Positions 35,144-43,727 of a DNA stretch of 64,000 bases are shown here, piece after piece. A program made the position numbers and the translations under genes. The notes beneath the pieces were generated by a model. It saw nothing but the letters and a program-made list of their open reading frames with translations. It did not search any database and had not been told where the DNA came from. The stretch lies in assembly GCF_001421565.1 (NCBI RefSeq), contig NZ_LMKQ01000001.1:2758323-2822322 (forward strand), read 5' to 3'. How positions within the stretch are numbered: the first letter of the stretch is position 1; every line of letters starts with the position of its first letter. The DNA comes from Agromyces sp. Leaf222 (lineage in GTDB: Bacteria; Actinomycetota; Actinomycetes; Actinomycetales; Microbacteriaceae).

Positions 35144-35638
35144 CTACTTCGCCAGGCGGTTCGATTCCCGCACCGTCGCGCGAAGGCTGGTGGCCATGTA
35201 CCGACGCCACAGTGGGGCCACGATTCGTCGGATGACGAACCTCCGACCAGGGAGAGGGCTGAACTCGTACGTCCACCTGATGACCGTCCCGAGGCCATCG
35301 GGGGTGAATGTCCACTCACCGCGGATGCCGCGTACGAGGTGTCGCATGCGCCCGGTGAACGCCGACAGTTCATACGCGAACGAGTGGCCCTCGGTGTACT
35401 CGGTGAGTCGCTCGAAGGCGGTCGATCCGTCCGAGAGTTGCGGGTTTCGGCTCTGCCCGACGCGGTCCCACGCGCCGGTCTGGTTCTCGACGCCGAGCAC
35501 CCCGGGGAACGGGCCCCACTTTCGAAACACCAGGGTCAGATCGATCGGGACGATGACCGCGAACAGGACCTCGGGCGCGAGCGCCGACCTGGTCTGCACG
35601 ATGACCGGCACGGTGGCGTCTTGGGCGGCGATCAGCAT
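35144..35638 (-). CDS. SRPBCC family protein
   Basis: A 164-residue START-like protein: VIVQTRSALAPEVLFAVIVPIDL at the N-terminus, the beta-strand run GSTAFERLTEYTEGHSFAYELSAF and GEWTFTPDGLGTVIRWTYEF, and the C-terminal helix RRIVAPLWRRYMATSLRATVRESN. It belongs to the polyketide-cyclase/dehydrase-type branch. The ligand is unknown. The gene is single, and the 285 bp on its 5' side up to the DUF998 gene show no further gene. Confidence 0.82.
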   Translation of the reverse strand: MLIAAQDATVPVIVQTRSALAPEVLFAVIVPIDLTLVFRKWGPFPGVLGVENQTGAWDRVGQSRNPQLSDGSTAFERLTEYTEGHSFAYELSAFTGRMRHLVRGIRGEWTFTPDGLGTVIRWTYEFSPLPGRRFVIRRIVAPLWRRYMATSLRATVRESNRLAK

Positions 35639-35923
35639 GTGATCAGCCCTGCCCGCCGGATGACGTATGGCCTACCCGCACGACATGGCCTCGGTGGTTC
35701 GCGTCGCGATGGCGAAATCGAGCGCTGAGCGCTTCTCCGGCGGGCTGTTGATCGTCACGCTCAGGACCGTACTTGCTCATCGGCGCGGAGCCAAGCCGCC
35801 CGGAGGCCGGTCGGCGATCGGACGCTGCATGCGGCTCCGGTGTTGGGCCAGCCATGGTCGTCCCAGACCGCGGGATAGAGTGCCGCTCAGGAGGATGCCC
35901 GTGGTCGCTGGAGGTATGGCCTG

Positions 35924-36526
35924 TTGAGCGTTGCTGCCGTCGCTGCCGTGACGGCGCTCGTCGGCGGCGGGATCACGGCAGGGCTGATCGCGATCCTCCA
36001 CGTTCTCAAGCCCGAGTACGACCCGTCCTGGCGGATGATCAGCGAGTACTCCCTGGGGCGTTATGGGTGGGTGATGCGCCTCGCCTTCGTCACGATGGCC
36101 ATCGGCCTTGCGGCGACGAGTGTCGCCTTGTGGCCGTTCGGCGGCGCGTGGACCATCCCCCTGGCCGCGGTCGCATTGGGCGCGCTCGGTGCCGCGTTCA
36201 TCGACGCCGATCCGATCATGACTCCCCGCGCTCAGGCCACGCCCGTGGGCAGGGCGCACACGATGCTTGGCGGGGTGTTGCTCGCCGGCTTCCCCCCTGC
36301 CGCGCTGATCGCGGGGGTCGGGGTGGCGACCGCGCTCGGCTGGACGTTGGCGATCGCATCCGTCGTTCCGTTCGCCGGCTTGGTGTGGTTCCTCATCGCC
36401 GCGGCCCCAGCCCACGGGCAAGGCGGCTCGCCTGAGATCCGAATCGGATGGCCGGACAGGTTCTGCCTCCTCGCCTACCTGGCATGGGTGGTGCTGGCCG
36501 CTGTCGGCGTGCTGTCCGCCGCGTGA
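35924..36526 (+). CDS. DUF998 membrane protein
   Basis: TTG start (35924) preceded by GGAGG nine bases upstream. The 200-residue protein has about six hydrophobic segments in the DUF998 pattern: GITAGLIAILHVLKPEYDPSWRMISEYSLGRYGW, where the SEYxLGxYGW signature is diagnostic, then DADPIMTP and later helices. The family is uncharacterised and probably integral to the cytoplasmic membrane. Confidence 0.88.
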   Translation: MSVAAVAAVTALVGGGITAGLIAILHVLKPEYDPSWRMISEYSLGRYGWVMRLAFVTMAIGLAATSVALWPFGGAWTIPLAAVALGALGAAFIDADPIMTPRAQATPVGRAHTMLGGVLLAGFPPAALIAGVGVATALGWTLAIASVVPFAGLVWFLIAAAPAHGQGGSPEIRIGWPDRFCLLAYLAWVVLAAVGVLSAA

Positions 36527-36616
36527 GGCAAGAGCGCCGCCTCTAAGGCGCCAGCCGGTCCGTCTTCGGATGTCGCGCACGAGCGCATGCTGACAGCTCG
36601 GCGAGAATTGCGGGCC

Positions 36617-37150
36617 TCAGGAGCCGCTGCCATCGATGGCCAGCGAAAGCCCGTTCAGCCGAAGGGTCGTCCCGGTACGCAGGTGAGGCAGGTCGGCGCT
36701 GCCGTCACCGGTGCGGGTCAGGAACGCGACTTGCTCCGTCCAGATCAGCGTGGTTCCCCCACCATCCGCATCCTCGAAGGTGACGGTCACGAGCGATACC
36801 CACCGGGTCATGGCATTGACGATCGCCTCGTACACGAACACGATCCGGCGGCCGGAAACGATGTCGAGATAACGGGACCTGTTGCGCAACCGCTCTTCCG
36901 ACCCGTCGGGCAGGACGAAGGTGCTGGTCGCATCCTCGCCCCCGCCGACCCGAAAGACGTGATCGTAGGTCGCTCCCGATCCCGGGAGACGGACCCACCG
37001 CCGCCGGATGAGGTCGTCCGCAAACGCTCCGAAGACCGTTGCCCGATCCGCCTGGAGAACTCTGGAGACACTGAAGATCTCGTGTCGGACATCCGGAATC
37101 AGTTCATCCGTCGACCGGTCGGATTCGTCCGATCCGTGCACTTCGGTCAT
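36617..37150 (-). CDS. SRPBCC/AHSA1-type protein
   Basis: A 177-residue protein: HEIFSVSRVLQADRATVFGAFADDLIRRRWV at the start of an activator-of-Hsp90-like SRPBCC domain, IVSGRRIVFVYEAIVNAMTRWVSLVTVTFED in the middle, and TLIWTEQVAFLTRTGDGS typical for AHSA1 proteins. ATG 37150 has AGGGAG nine bases upstream. It is the third SRPBCC-fold protein in the block. Confidence 0.85.
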   Translation of the reverse strand: MTEVHGSDESDRSTDELIPDVRHEIFSVSRVLQADRATVFGAFADDLIRRRWVRLPGSGATYDHVFRVGGGEDATSTFVLPDGSEERLRNRSRYLDIVSGRRIVFVYEAIVNAMTRWVSLVTVTFEDADGGGTTLIWTEQVAFLTRTGDGSADLPHLRTGTTLRLNGLSLAIDGSGS

Positions 37151-37296
37151 TGCGACCAACTCCCTGTTCGAATCGCGCCCATTCGTTGCTCTCCGTAGGC
37201 AACGGCAGAGGCCGCCATTCGCTTCCCTCGTTTCCTGCTCAAGGTACTCAGAGGATGGCGACATCCGCACGCCGCTTCACGACGCCGATGGGCAAG

Positions 37297-37704
37297 TCAG
37301 TCGATGACTGCTGCAACCGCCTCGATCTCGACGAGCTGATCGTCATATCCGAGGACCGTGACCCCGAAGAGGGTGCTCGGTACGTCATGATCGCCGAACG
37401 CGCCATGAACCACCTCCCAAGCTGCAACGAGATCGGACCGGTTCGAGGAAGCGACCAAGACGCGCGTGCTGATCACGTGCTCGATTCCTGCCCCGGCGGC
37501 CTCGAGCGCCCCCTTCATCGTCTCGATGCACCGAGCGGCTTGGGCCGCGTAGTCGCCAACCGCGGCAATGGTTCCATCGTCTTCGAGCGGGCAAGCACCG
37601 GCAAGAAAGATGTAGCGCGCGTCCTTCGGTGCTGTCGCTGCGTACGCATACTGGGCGACTCCGCTGAGCGTGCTGGATCGAATGAGACGTACGGCGCTGT
37701 GCAC
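37297..37704 (-). CDS. RidA/YjgF/YER057c/UK114 family protein
   Basis: A 135-residue RidA-type enamine/imine deaminase fold: YIFLAGACPLEDDGTIAAVGDYAAQAARCIETMKGALEAAGAG, followed by STRVLVASSNRSDLVAAWEVVHGAFG and VTVLGYDDQLVEIEAVAAV. The strictly conserved Arg of active RidA, usually in VxxxRP near the C-terminus, is not evident, so this is probably a divergent subfamily. GTG 37704 has AGGA seven bases upstream. A GTG at 37725 is the alternative. Confidence 0.85.
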   Translation of the reverse strand: MHSAVRLIRSSTLSGVAQYAYAATAPKDARYIFLAGACPLEDDGTIAAVGDYAAQAARCIETMKGALEAAGAGIEHVISTRVLVASSNRSDLVAAWEVVHGAFGDHDVPSTLFGVTVLGYDDQLVEIEAVAAVID

Positions 37705-37776
37705 AGGCTCATCCTGACACGACACGGCAGACAGCTGACGGATCGTCCAGCGGCCGCTCGCCGACTGGAACGAGCG

Positions 37777-38196
37777 TCACTCGGCGCTGTTCAGACCATC
37801 GTCGAGGTAGACCGTCGCGTAGACGTCGACACCGAGCGCGGCGATCCCCGCAGCGAGTTCGATGGGAATGACGAAGCCGCCTTGCGTTGAATCGGAGTCC
37901 GCGGACCACCAGATCCTCGCGGAGCAATCAGCCGGGAGGAGTGGAAATCGACCGATTCCGGCGCTTGCGGCTGCGACGAGATCACCCAGCGCTCGAGTGC
38001 CCGTCGCGTCCTCTTCCGTGTTGGCGCTGCGCTCGACGTCGATCGTCCACACGTTGTGGTCCAGCTGCCGACCAGAGCGGTTCACGGAACCTCGGAGCTT
38101 CGTTCTCGTCGGGACCAGTCCGAGGATCTCGGAGATGAGCGCAGGGTCGGTCTCGGTCGAGACGACCGTGAGCGAGGCGCGCCCGGACTGAATCAT
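37777..38196 (-). CDS. DUF4279 family protein
   Basis: A 139-residue protein: SLTVVSTETDPALISEILGLVPTRTKLRGS is the DUF4279 N-terminal pattern (DPxxIsxxLGLxPtr), followed by HNVWTIDVER and a C-terminal GGFVIPIELAAGIAALGVDVYATVYLD. ATG 38196 is chosen because homology starts right after it. It lies 72 bp upstream of the RidA gene on the same strand. The family is uncharacterised and often occurs as single genes near immunity-type genes (inference). Confidence 0.85.
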   Translation of the reverse strand: MIQSGRASLTVVSTETDPALISEILGLVPTRTKLRGSVNRSGRQLDHNVWTIDVERSANTEEDATGTRALGDLVAAASAGIGRFPLLPADCSARIWWSADSDSTQGGFVIPIELAAGIAALGVDVYATVYLDDGLNSAE

Positions 38197-38418
38197 GACG
38201 CGAGCATAGATGCAAACCGTCGCGCGTGGCCTGCCCTCCAAACCCCACGAAAATCGTGCACCCGGCCGCAAGTCGAATCACTCGCCGAGCGCCTACGGGG
38301 CTGCTTCGAGGCGATACACATCAGAGACTGGACCCACCGAGCGACCAGAGAAGCTCGTTCGTCGCACCGCCGACTCCCCCTGTTCCCAATCCGCGCGCCA
38401 CGTGCTTGGCTTCGTGGC

Positions 38419-38700
38419 ATGACGTACGCCGTGGTCTCCGTGCACTCGCCGAAACCCGAGCACCGGGAAGCGGTGCTCGACTCGATGCAGCGATACAGCC
38501 GGGTCGCCCGCGAACAGCCGGGGTTGCACTGGACCGGCGTCGTGGACGATGGGAGCGGCCGTCTTGTGGGCATTGCGCTCTGGGACTCCGAGGACGCCGC
38601 GACGGCCGCACGACCCGCGCTGATGGCGGAAGTCGGCAACGACCCGTTCGCGACCTGGGACGAGCATCCGATCGACGGGCTGCGCGGCGACGTTCGCTGA
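38419..38700 (+). CDS. antibiotic-biosynthesis-monooxygenase (ABM) domain protein
   Basis: The 93-residue single-domain protein begins MTYAVVSVHSPKPEHREAVLDSMQRYSRVAREQPGLHWTGVVDD and continues to GIALWDSEDAATAARPAL. This is the dimeric alpha/beta-barrel (ferredoxin-like) ABM pattern. Members include quinone monooxygenases and heme-degrading enzymes, and the specific role here is unknown. The upstream frame is not coding-like. Confidence 0.8.
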   Translation: MTYAVVSVHSPKPEHREAVLDSMQRYSRVAREQPGLHWTGVVDDGSGRLVGIALWDSEDAATAARPALMAEVGNDPFATWDEHPIDGLRGDVR

Positions 38701-38758
38701 CAGCCGGGAACGCGACGCGATCCTCACCGGGCGCGGCATCCGCGAACTGCTGGGCGGC

Positions 38759-39448
38759 TCAAGCCGACGTGACTCGCGTGGCGTCGACGATCTCTGCTTC
38801 ACCGGTTGGGTCACTGTTGGAGTGCCAGAGGTTGACCCGGCTTGCGGCCCAGGCCAGGGCGCCGGCCGCGAGAACTGCGCAGAACAACCCGAGCAGGTGC
38901 ACGGCCAGCGAGAGCGGCCCGCGCTCCGGGAGGAGGAAACCGTACGGCACCCACCCATCAGACGCTCCGCGGAGGAGGACGACGCTTACCCAGACGACCG
39001 GGTAGACCGCGACGAGCCAGAGCCGACGCCACGGCGGGGGCGAGCGGTCAGGGACGAGGATCCAGTCGATCGCGACAGCCAACGGCACCACGACGTGGAG
39101 AACGGCGCTCACCCAGGCTGGGGCGGTTCCGGTTCCGGGAACCAGGACGTTGTAGACGACTCCCACGACGATCACGTACGCGGTCGCCATTCCGCGCAGG
39201 AGGTCAAGCCAGCCGGGCGCGACGCGCCCGCGCATCGAGAAGGTCCCGCTGATGATCAGCACGACGCTCGCGAGGGACGTGGTCTGGTTCGTGAAGTAGC
39301 CGAAGTAGTCGAACGGGTTGCCGTCCCCTGCCGCGATGCGCAGGGCGTACGCGTAGCAGAGCACGGCGAGGCACAGTACGCCCACTGTGATGCGGGCGAC
39401 GCCGATCGGGCGCGCGAGTGCGCCCCGACTCACTGACGCTCCTTGCAT
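38759..39448 (-). CDS. Pr6Pr family membrane protein
   Basis: A 229-residue membrane protein with about seven helices matching Pr6Pr (FAR-17a/AIG1-like): GNPFDYFGYFTNQTTSLASVVLI (conserved YFTxQS/T-type motif), YVIVVGVVYNVLV, LHVVVPLAVAIDWILVPDRS and VWVSVVLLRG. ATG 39448 overlaps the 3' end of the upstream PH-like gene by 19 bp, so the two are co-transcribed. The function is unknown. Confidence 0.88.
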   Translation of the reverse strand: MQGASVSRGALARPIGVARITVGVLCLAVLCYAYALRIAAGDGNPFDYFGYFTNQTTSLASVVLIISGTFSMRGRVAPGWLDLLRGMATAYVIVVGVVYNVLVPGTGTAPAWVSAVLHVVVPLAVAIDWILVPDRSPPPWRRLWLVAVYPVVWVSVVLLRGASDGWVPYGFLLPERGPLSLAVHLLGLFCAVLAAGALAWAASRVNLWHSNSDPTGEAEIVDATRVTSA

Positions 39449-40071
39449 GCGCGTGCATGGGCGTTCATCTCCGCTGCGAGTTCTCCGAGCGTCGTCTTCG
39501 ACAGCGGGAAGGCGGCCACGAAGCCGTGCCCGAGCGGCTGGAGCTCGATGCGCCCTGCTGCTGTGGTCTGGATGGCGATACCACGCGACCGTCGTTCGTC
39601 GATGGCCACGGTGCCGACGGTCGTCTGCACGACGTCGCGCCAGGGAATCTCCGCGAACTTGACGGGCAGGGCGATCGAGCCCGTCCAGAGGTTCACTGCG
39701 TCCGAGCTGCAGACCACCGTGAAATCGTATGGGACGGCAGTTTCCGGAGGCCCTACACGGTACGGCCCGACCGCATTCTTCAGTCCGGCCGTCCTTCCTG
39801 AACCGAACACCACCGCTCGGCTGTCCGTGATCTGTCTCGCTACCGCGCCGTCTCGTCCCGATCCGAGGAGCCGGAGGAGCCCGAGCAGCAGAAACAGGAT
39901 CGCCAATGCCGCTGGAGCACCGGCGGCGAAGATGACGGCCTTGTCGAGCCCCGCCGCGGTCGCCGAAGTCGTCAGGCAAACCGACGCAACTCCAACGAAG
40001 ACGATGAACGCGAACGAGGCAGCCAACCCCGAGACCCGCAGGCGTGATCCAGCCGGCACGCGTGTGGCCAC
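39430..40071 (-). CDS. two-span membrane protein with PH-like domain
   Basis: GTG 40071 has GAGG five bases upstream. The 213-residue protein has two transmembrane helices (FAFIVFVGVASVCLTTSATAA region; AVIFAAGAPAALAILFLLLGLL), then a soluble beta-rich domain (RAVVFGSGRTAGLKNAV ... NLWTGSIALPVKFAEIPWRDVVQ ... GHGFVAAFPLSKTTLGELAAEM) resembling the PH-like domains of bacterial membrane proteins. It overlaps the Pr6Pr gene start. The function is unknown. Confidence 0.75.
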   Translation of the reverse strand: MATRVPAGSRLRVSGLAASFAFIVFVGVASVCLTTSATAAGLDKAVIFAAGAPAALAILFLLLGLLRLLGSGRDGAVARQITDSRAVVFGSGRTAGLKNAVGPYRVGPPETAVPYDFTVVCSSDAVNLWTGSIALPVKFAEIPWRDVVQTTVGTVAIDERRSRGIAIQTTAAGRIELQPLGHGFVAAFPLSKTTLGELAAEMNAHARACKERQ

Positions 40072-40190
40072 ATCAACCTCTTCTCCGCCTATCGAGCGAT
40101 TTCCGAAACGATTATCCGGGTATTCGGGGCTCCACTGCGGATTCCGTCCCCGGCGGCAACACGTCCGCACGGAACCCTCGGCGACTCGGG

Positions 40191-40931
40191 TCAGGGGCAG
40201 CCGGAGTCGACGGCTGCGATCGCGTCGAAGTCCTCTGGCGAGACGGTGAGTCCGTACGAGAGCAGCACGTCGGCGAACCGGTCGACGTAGGTGCAGGCGT
40301 AGCCGCTCGCCGGCGGCATCCATTCGGCCGGGCCGGAGTCGGACTTCGCCTGGTTGGCGGGCCCGTCGACGGCCGACAGGTTCGCCGGGTCGTTGGCGAA
40401 CGCCGCGCGCTGCGCATCGGTCCACTCGGATGCACCGTGCTGCCACGCGTATGAAAGCGGCACGACGTGGTCGATCTGCACGGCCTCCGAGGTGTCGGGG
40501 CCGCGCACGAACGAGATCACCGTGTTCGTGTAGGGATCGGTCAGCGTGCCCGTGCGCACGATGCAGTCGGCACTGTCGGCGCGGAATCGCACGTCGGCGA
40601 GATCGCGGATGAGCACGTCGTTGCGGGTGTCGCAGCCGTTGCCGTCGACGTCGAGCCAGGCCTCGCCGAACAGGTCGCGATCGTACCGCGACGACGAGCC
40701 GGGCGCGGCGACCACGAGGTCCGCGAGCTCGGGGTCGAGCGTCGCCGGGTCGATCGGCGCACGACCGTTCGGGTCTTCGGATGCCGGCGCGAACGTCGGC
40801 AGTTCGAAGCCGCCGCCCGCCTGCGAGCTCGTGCCCTCGGGTCCGTAGAGGTACACCCAGACGGCGACCGCGAGCAGCACGACGAGCAGGGCGGGCAGGG
40901 AGATTCGGCGGGAGCGTCGGCGACGGGGCAT
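40191..40931 (-). CDS. membrane-anchored HNH (DUF1524-like) nuclease
   Basis: A 246-residue protein with a basic N-terminus (MPRRRRSRR) and a single hydrophobic helix (ISLPALLVVLLAVAVWVYLY), so a signal anchor or signal peptide. The extracytoplasmic domain ends in an HNH fold: VQIDHVVPLSYAWQHGA, then FANDPANLSAVDGPANQAKSDS and WMPPASGYACTYV. The HHxx-like DHVVPL and N/Q...K spacing follow secreted actinobacterial HNH nucleases (GmrSD C-terminal/DUF1524 type). It probably acts on nucleic acid outside the membrane. Confidence 0.88.
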   Translation of the reverse strand: MPRRRRSRRISLPALLVVLLAVAVWVYLYGPEGTSSQAGGGFELPTFAPASEDPNGRAPIDPATLDPELADLVVAAPGSSSRYDRDLFGEAWLDVDGNGCDTRNDVLIRDLADVRFRADSADCIVRTGTLTDPYTNTVISFVRGPDTSEAVQIDHVVPLSYAWQHGASEWTDAQRAAFANDPANLSAVDGPANQAKSDSGPAEWMPPASGYACTYVDRFADVLLSYGLTVSPEDFDAIAAVDSGCP

Positions 40932-41057
40932 CCGATCATTCTGGCGTGCTCCTGGGCCCTCGCCCGACCGTTCGGCCACCCGCGTTCGGGCGCCAGACCG
41001 GGCATGCGGCTGCGGAGCCGTCACGCCGGCCCGCGGCATCCGGCGCCGCTCGACCGA

Positions 41058-42230
41058 TCAACCGGGGAACGCCGCGCCCAGCGTCTCGAGTGAGACCTCG
41101 CCGGGAGCGCCCAACGTGCGGCCGGACATCCAGGTGATGCGCTCGAGACCCAGACGATCGGCCTGTGCGCGAACCCGCTCGAGCGCGGCGGCTCCCCCGC
41201 CGCCGGTGTTCTCGCCGCTCAGGGGCATCGCCAGCGGTCCGGTCAGCGTGGCGAGGTACTCGACGGGTGCGAGGTCGCGGGGCGCCGTGCCGTACGACGG
41301 CGCATCGAGCCACGTCGTCACCGCGGTGACGTCGAGTCCGAGTCGGTCGAGCGCGCGCACCTGCCTGGGCCAGTCGAGTCCGCCCGCGAGGTCGTCGCCG
41401 GTGCCGGCGACGGCCGCCGACGAGACCCGTGCGTTCGCGACCCGGTCGACGTCTCCGGGCCGCACGCCCCAGCCGGGCAGCAGCACGTCGATCGGTGCCG
41501 CGGGGAACGAGGTGCCGACGGTGCGGGTGAGCCACGCCGCGTAGCCGCTCACCGAGGACAGGTAGAACTCCAACCATCTGCGCGACTGCGCGACCGACCC
41601 GGATCCGGGTTGCCACGCGGGATCTGGTGACGCGGCGAGGGCTCCCCCGCCGAACGCCCACAGGCTGTCGACCCGACCGCCCGAATGCGCGGGCGGGAGC
41701 CGGATCTCCCCCGAGAGCAGGCCACCGACGCGCACGCGGTCCACCACGCCGGCGAAGTCGCGTGCGACCGCCTGCACGTATCGCTTCTGCGCCTGACGGA
41801 CGGCGGAGTTCCAGACGCCGTCGAGGGCATCGGCGCCGATGCCGCCATGCCACTCCTCGCCGTACTGGTTGACGAAGCGGGTCTCACCCGGCAGGTTCCA
41901 CGCCCAGGCCGGCGGGTACTGGAGCCCGAGATCGAGCACGACATCGAGGCCGGCGGCGGCGTAGGCGGCGGCCTCGGCCAGTCGCCCCGCCACATACGAG
42001 CGGTTCGTCGTCGTCGCCGTCGGCTGGTAGGCGTCCCAGCCCAACTCGAGCGTGACGAGGTCGACCCCCGCAGCGGCGTATGAGGTGGCTGAACCCGGAA
42101 TCGGCTGCAGCAGCTCGATCTCGACCGGCGAGGCGGCCTCGACCCGAGCGGCCGCTGCGGTCAGGAGCGCCGCGACGAGCCCGACCGCGACTGTGGCGAG
42201 CGGTCGCTGCCACCCCCGCGGAGCCCCCAT
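41058..42230 (-). CDS. secreted TIM-barrel protein of the glycan operon
   Basis: The 390-residue protein has a signal peptide (PLATVAVGLVAALLTAAAARVEAAS). The mature domain looks like a GH42/GH-A clan TIM barrel: ELGWDAYQP, GLDVVLDLGLQYPPAWAWNLPGETRFVNQYGEEWH, VGGLLSGEIRLPP, LPLSGENTGGG. The two Glu positions (SGEIR, SGENTG) could be acid/base and nucleophile. It is the last gene of the minus-strand glycan cluster, 30 bp after the flippase. It may trim or modify the exported polymer. The activity is inferred from fold-like motifs only. Confidence 0.78.
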   Translation of the reverse strand: MGAPRGWQRPLATVAVGLVAALLTAAAARVEAASPVEIELLQPIPGSATSYAAAGVDLVTLELGWDAYQPTATTTNRSYVAGRLAEAAAYAAAGLDVVLDLGLQYPPAWAWNLPGETRFVNQYGEEWHGGIGADALDGVWNSAVRQAQKRYVQAVARDFAGVVDRVRVGGLLSGEIRLPPAHSGGRVDSLWAFGGGALAASPDPAWQPGSGSVAQSRRWLEFYLSSVSGYAAWLTRTVGTSFPAAPIDVLLPGWGVRPGDVDRVANARVSSAAVAGTGDDLAGGLDWPRQVRALDRLGLDVTAVTTWLDAPSYGTAPRDLAPVEYLATLTGPLAMPLSGENTGGGGAAALERVRAQADRLGLERITWMSGRTLGAPGEVSLETLGAAFPG

Positions 42231-42260
42231 CGCTCCAGCATAGTGACGGCCCTCGGGACC

Positions 42261-43727
42261 TCAGCGGGAGGCGTCCACGGCATCTGCGGGCGCCGCGGGC
42301 TCGCTCGGCGCCTCCGACCCATGCCGCAGCAGCGCCCGGATGCACAGCGCAGCTCCCCCGACCGCGGCCACCCACCACACGAACGGCACGTCGCGTCCGA
42401 CGACGGCGAGCACGAGGACGACCGCGATGCCGGCGACGTCGAACACCCGCACGAGCGACCACGGCCGCCACCGGCGCAGGTCGATCAGGAGCACGGCCAG
42501 CAGGAGCACGCCGATCCCGGCGGCGCAGACGGCGAACGTCGTCACCGTGCCGAGGTCGCCGGCGCCGACGCCGACGAGCACGATCGGTTGCACGACGGCG
42601 AAGGGCAGGAGCAGCGCGAAGAGGCGCGTGTAGTGCTCGCGGGCCTGACGGGCGCAGGCGAGCACCGTCGCGGTCGCGACGGTCACCCCCGTGATCGCGG
42701 TCAGAGGCAGCAGCTGACCCACCTGAGTCGCGTTACCGGGGGCGACGATCTCGAGCGCCCAGTTCGGCACTGTGGCCAGCAGGATCGCCACCGGCATCCC
42801 GAGCACGAACATCAGTCGCGCCGCTCGCGCCTGCTGCAGTCGTGCCAACCCGGCCGATGCCGCGCTCGCGATCTGCGGGTAGTAGGTCATGGCGATCGCC
42901 GTGCCGACGAAGAGCGGCACGCGCCCGAGCAGCGCGGCGACCTGGTAGTCGCGCGCGTCGGTCGCGGCCATGTGGGTCATCGCGATCACGACCGTGTCGA
43001 TGGTGCCGAGCGCGGCGAGCGCGAGTTGCGCGACGCCGAGCAGGGCGCTGTGCCGGAGCAGGCCCCGGTAGGTGCTGCGCGCGGCCCGACGCAGCGGGAA
43101 TGCGCCGCGGCAGACGGCGAGCCCCGCCGCCGTCAGGATGGCGCTGGCCACGATGAAGCCGGTGATCGGCGCCAGCGGGTCGGCGGCGACCGCGACGACG
43201 AGCACGAGGGACAGGCCGATCCGCACCACCATCTCGACCAGCCGAAGCACGGAGATCGCCACGAGTCGTCCCTGCCCCTGCAGGAGCCCGATCGGGGCGG
43301 CGACGACCGACAGCGCGAAGGCGGCCACGCCGGCGGCCACGCCGAGTCGGAGACCAGATGCCGGAGCGACGAGCGCGAAGGAGAGCACCGCGAACGCGAC
43401 CCCCTGCACGACGGACGCGACGAGCCCGAACCCGAGCGCCTCCCCCGCGGCGTGCGCCGTGCGGGTCAGCGCGACGTGGCGGGCGACGGCCCACGGGATC
43501 GCCGCCATGCCCCCCGAGCCGAGCACGAGGAGCAGGCTCTGGATCGACGCATAGGCCACGTAGTCCGGCGCGGCCAGCAGCCGAATGAGCACGAGCGAGA
43601 AGGCGTAGTTCGCGATCGACACGACCAGCGTGGTCGCGGAGACCACGGCGGCGTGCCGTTGGACCTGCTTCGCGTCGTCGACCATCGTGGGCTCGCCGAT
43701 CGGCACCGAGGTCGTCGTCGCGCTCAT
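42261..43727 (-). CDS. Wzx-like oligosaccharide flippase (MOP superfamily)
   Basis: A 488-residue protein with about 12-14 transmembrane helices in the polysaccharide-transporter (Wzx/MATE-like) pattern: VVSIANYAFSLVLIRLLAAPDYVAYASIQSL at the start, YQVAALLGRVPLFVGTAIAMTYYP mid-protein, and a polar Ala/Pro-rich tail. Its start overlaps the preceding GT4 stop (ATGA). It probably moves the lipid-linked oligosaccharide built by the upstream glycosyltransferases across the membrane. Confidence 0.9.
   Translation of the reverse strand: MSATTTSVPIGEPTMVDDAKQVQRHAAVVSATTLVVSIANYAFSLVLIRLLAAPDYVAYASIQSLLLVLGSGGMAAIPWAVARHVALTRTAHAAGEALGFGLVASVVQGVAFAVLSFALVAPASGLRLGVAAGVAAFALSVVAAPIGLLQGQGRLVAISVLRLVEMVVRIGLSLVLVVAVAADPLAPITGFIVASAILTAAGLAVCRGAFPLRRAARSTYRGLLRHSALLGVAQLALAALGTIDTVVIAMTHMAATDARDYQVAALLGRVPLFVGTAIAMTYYPQIASAASAGLARLQQARAARLMFVLGMPVAILLATVPNWALEIVAPGNATQVGQLLPLTAITGVTVATATVLACARQAREHYTRLFALLLPFAVVQPIVLVGVGAGDLGTVTTFAVCAAGIGVLLLAVLLIDLRRWRPWSLVRVFDVAGIAVVLVLAVVGRDVPFVWWVAAVGGAALCIRALLRHGSEAPSEPAAPADAVDASR

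Noticed and set aside
35144..35175. tRNA-like T-arm (GGTTCGATTCCCGC near 35159)
   Set aside because: The flanking stem does not pair, there is no acceptor or anticodon arm at the right distance, and the stretch lies inside the coding end of an SRPBCC gene.
35643..35927. Two opposite short frames between the SRPBCC and DUF998 genes
   Set aside because: Both have shadow-like composition. Only the promoter and ribosome site of DUF998 are supported there.
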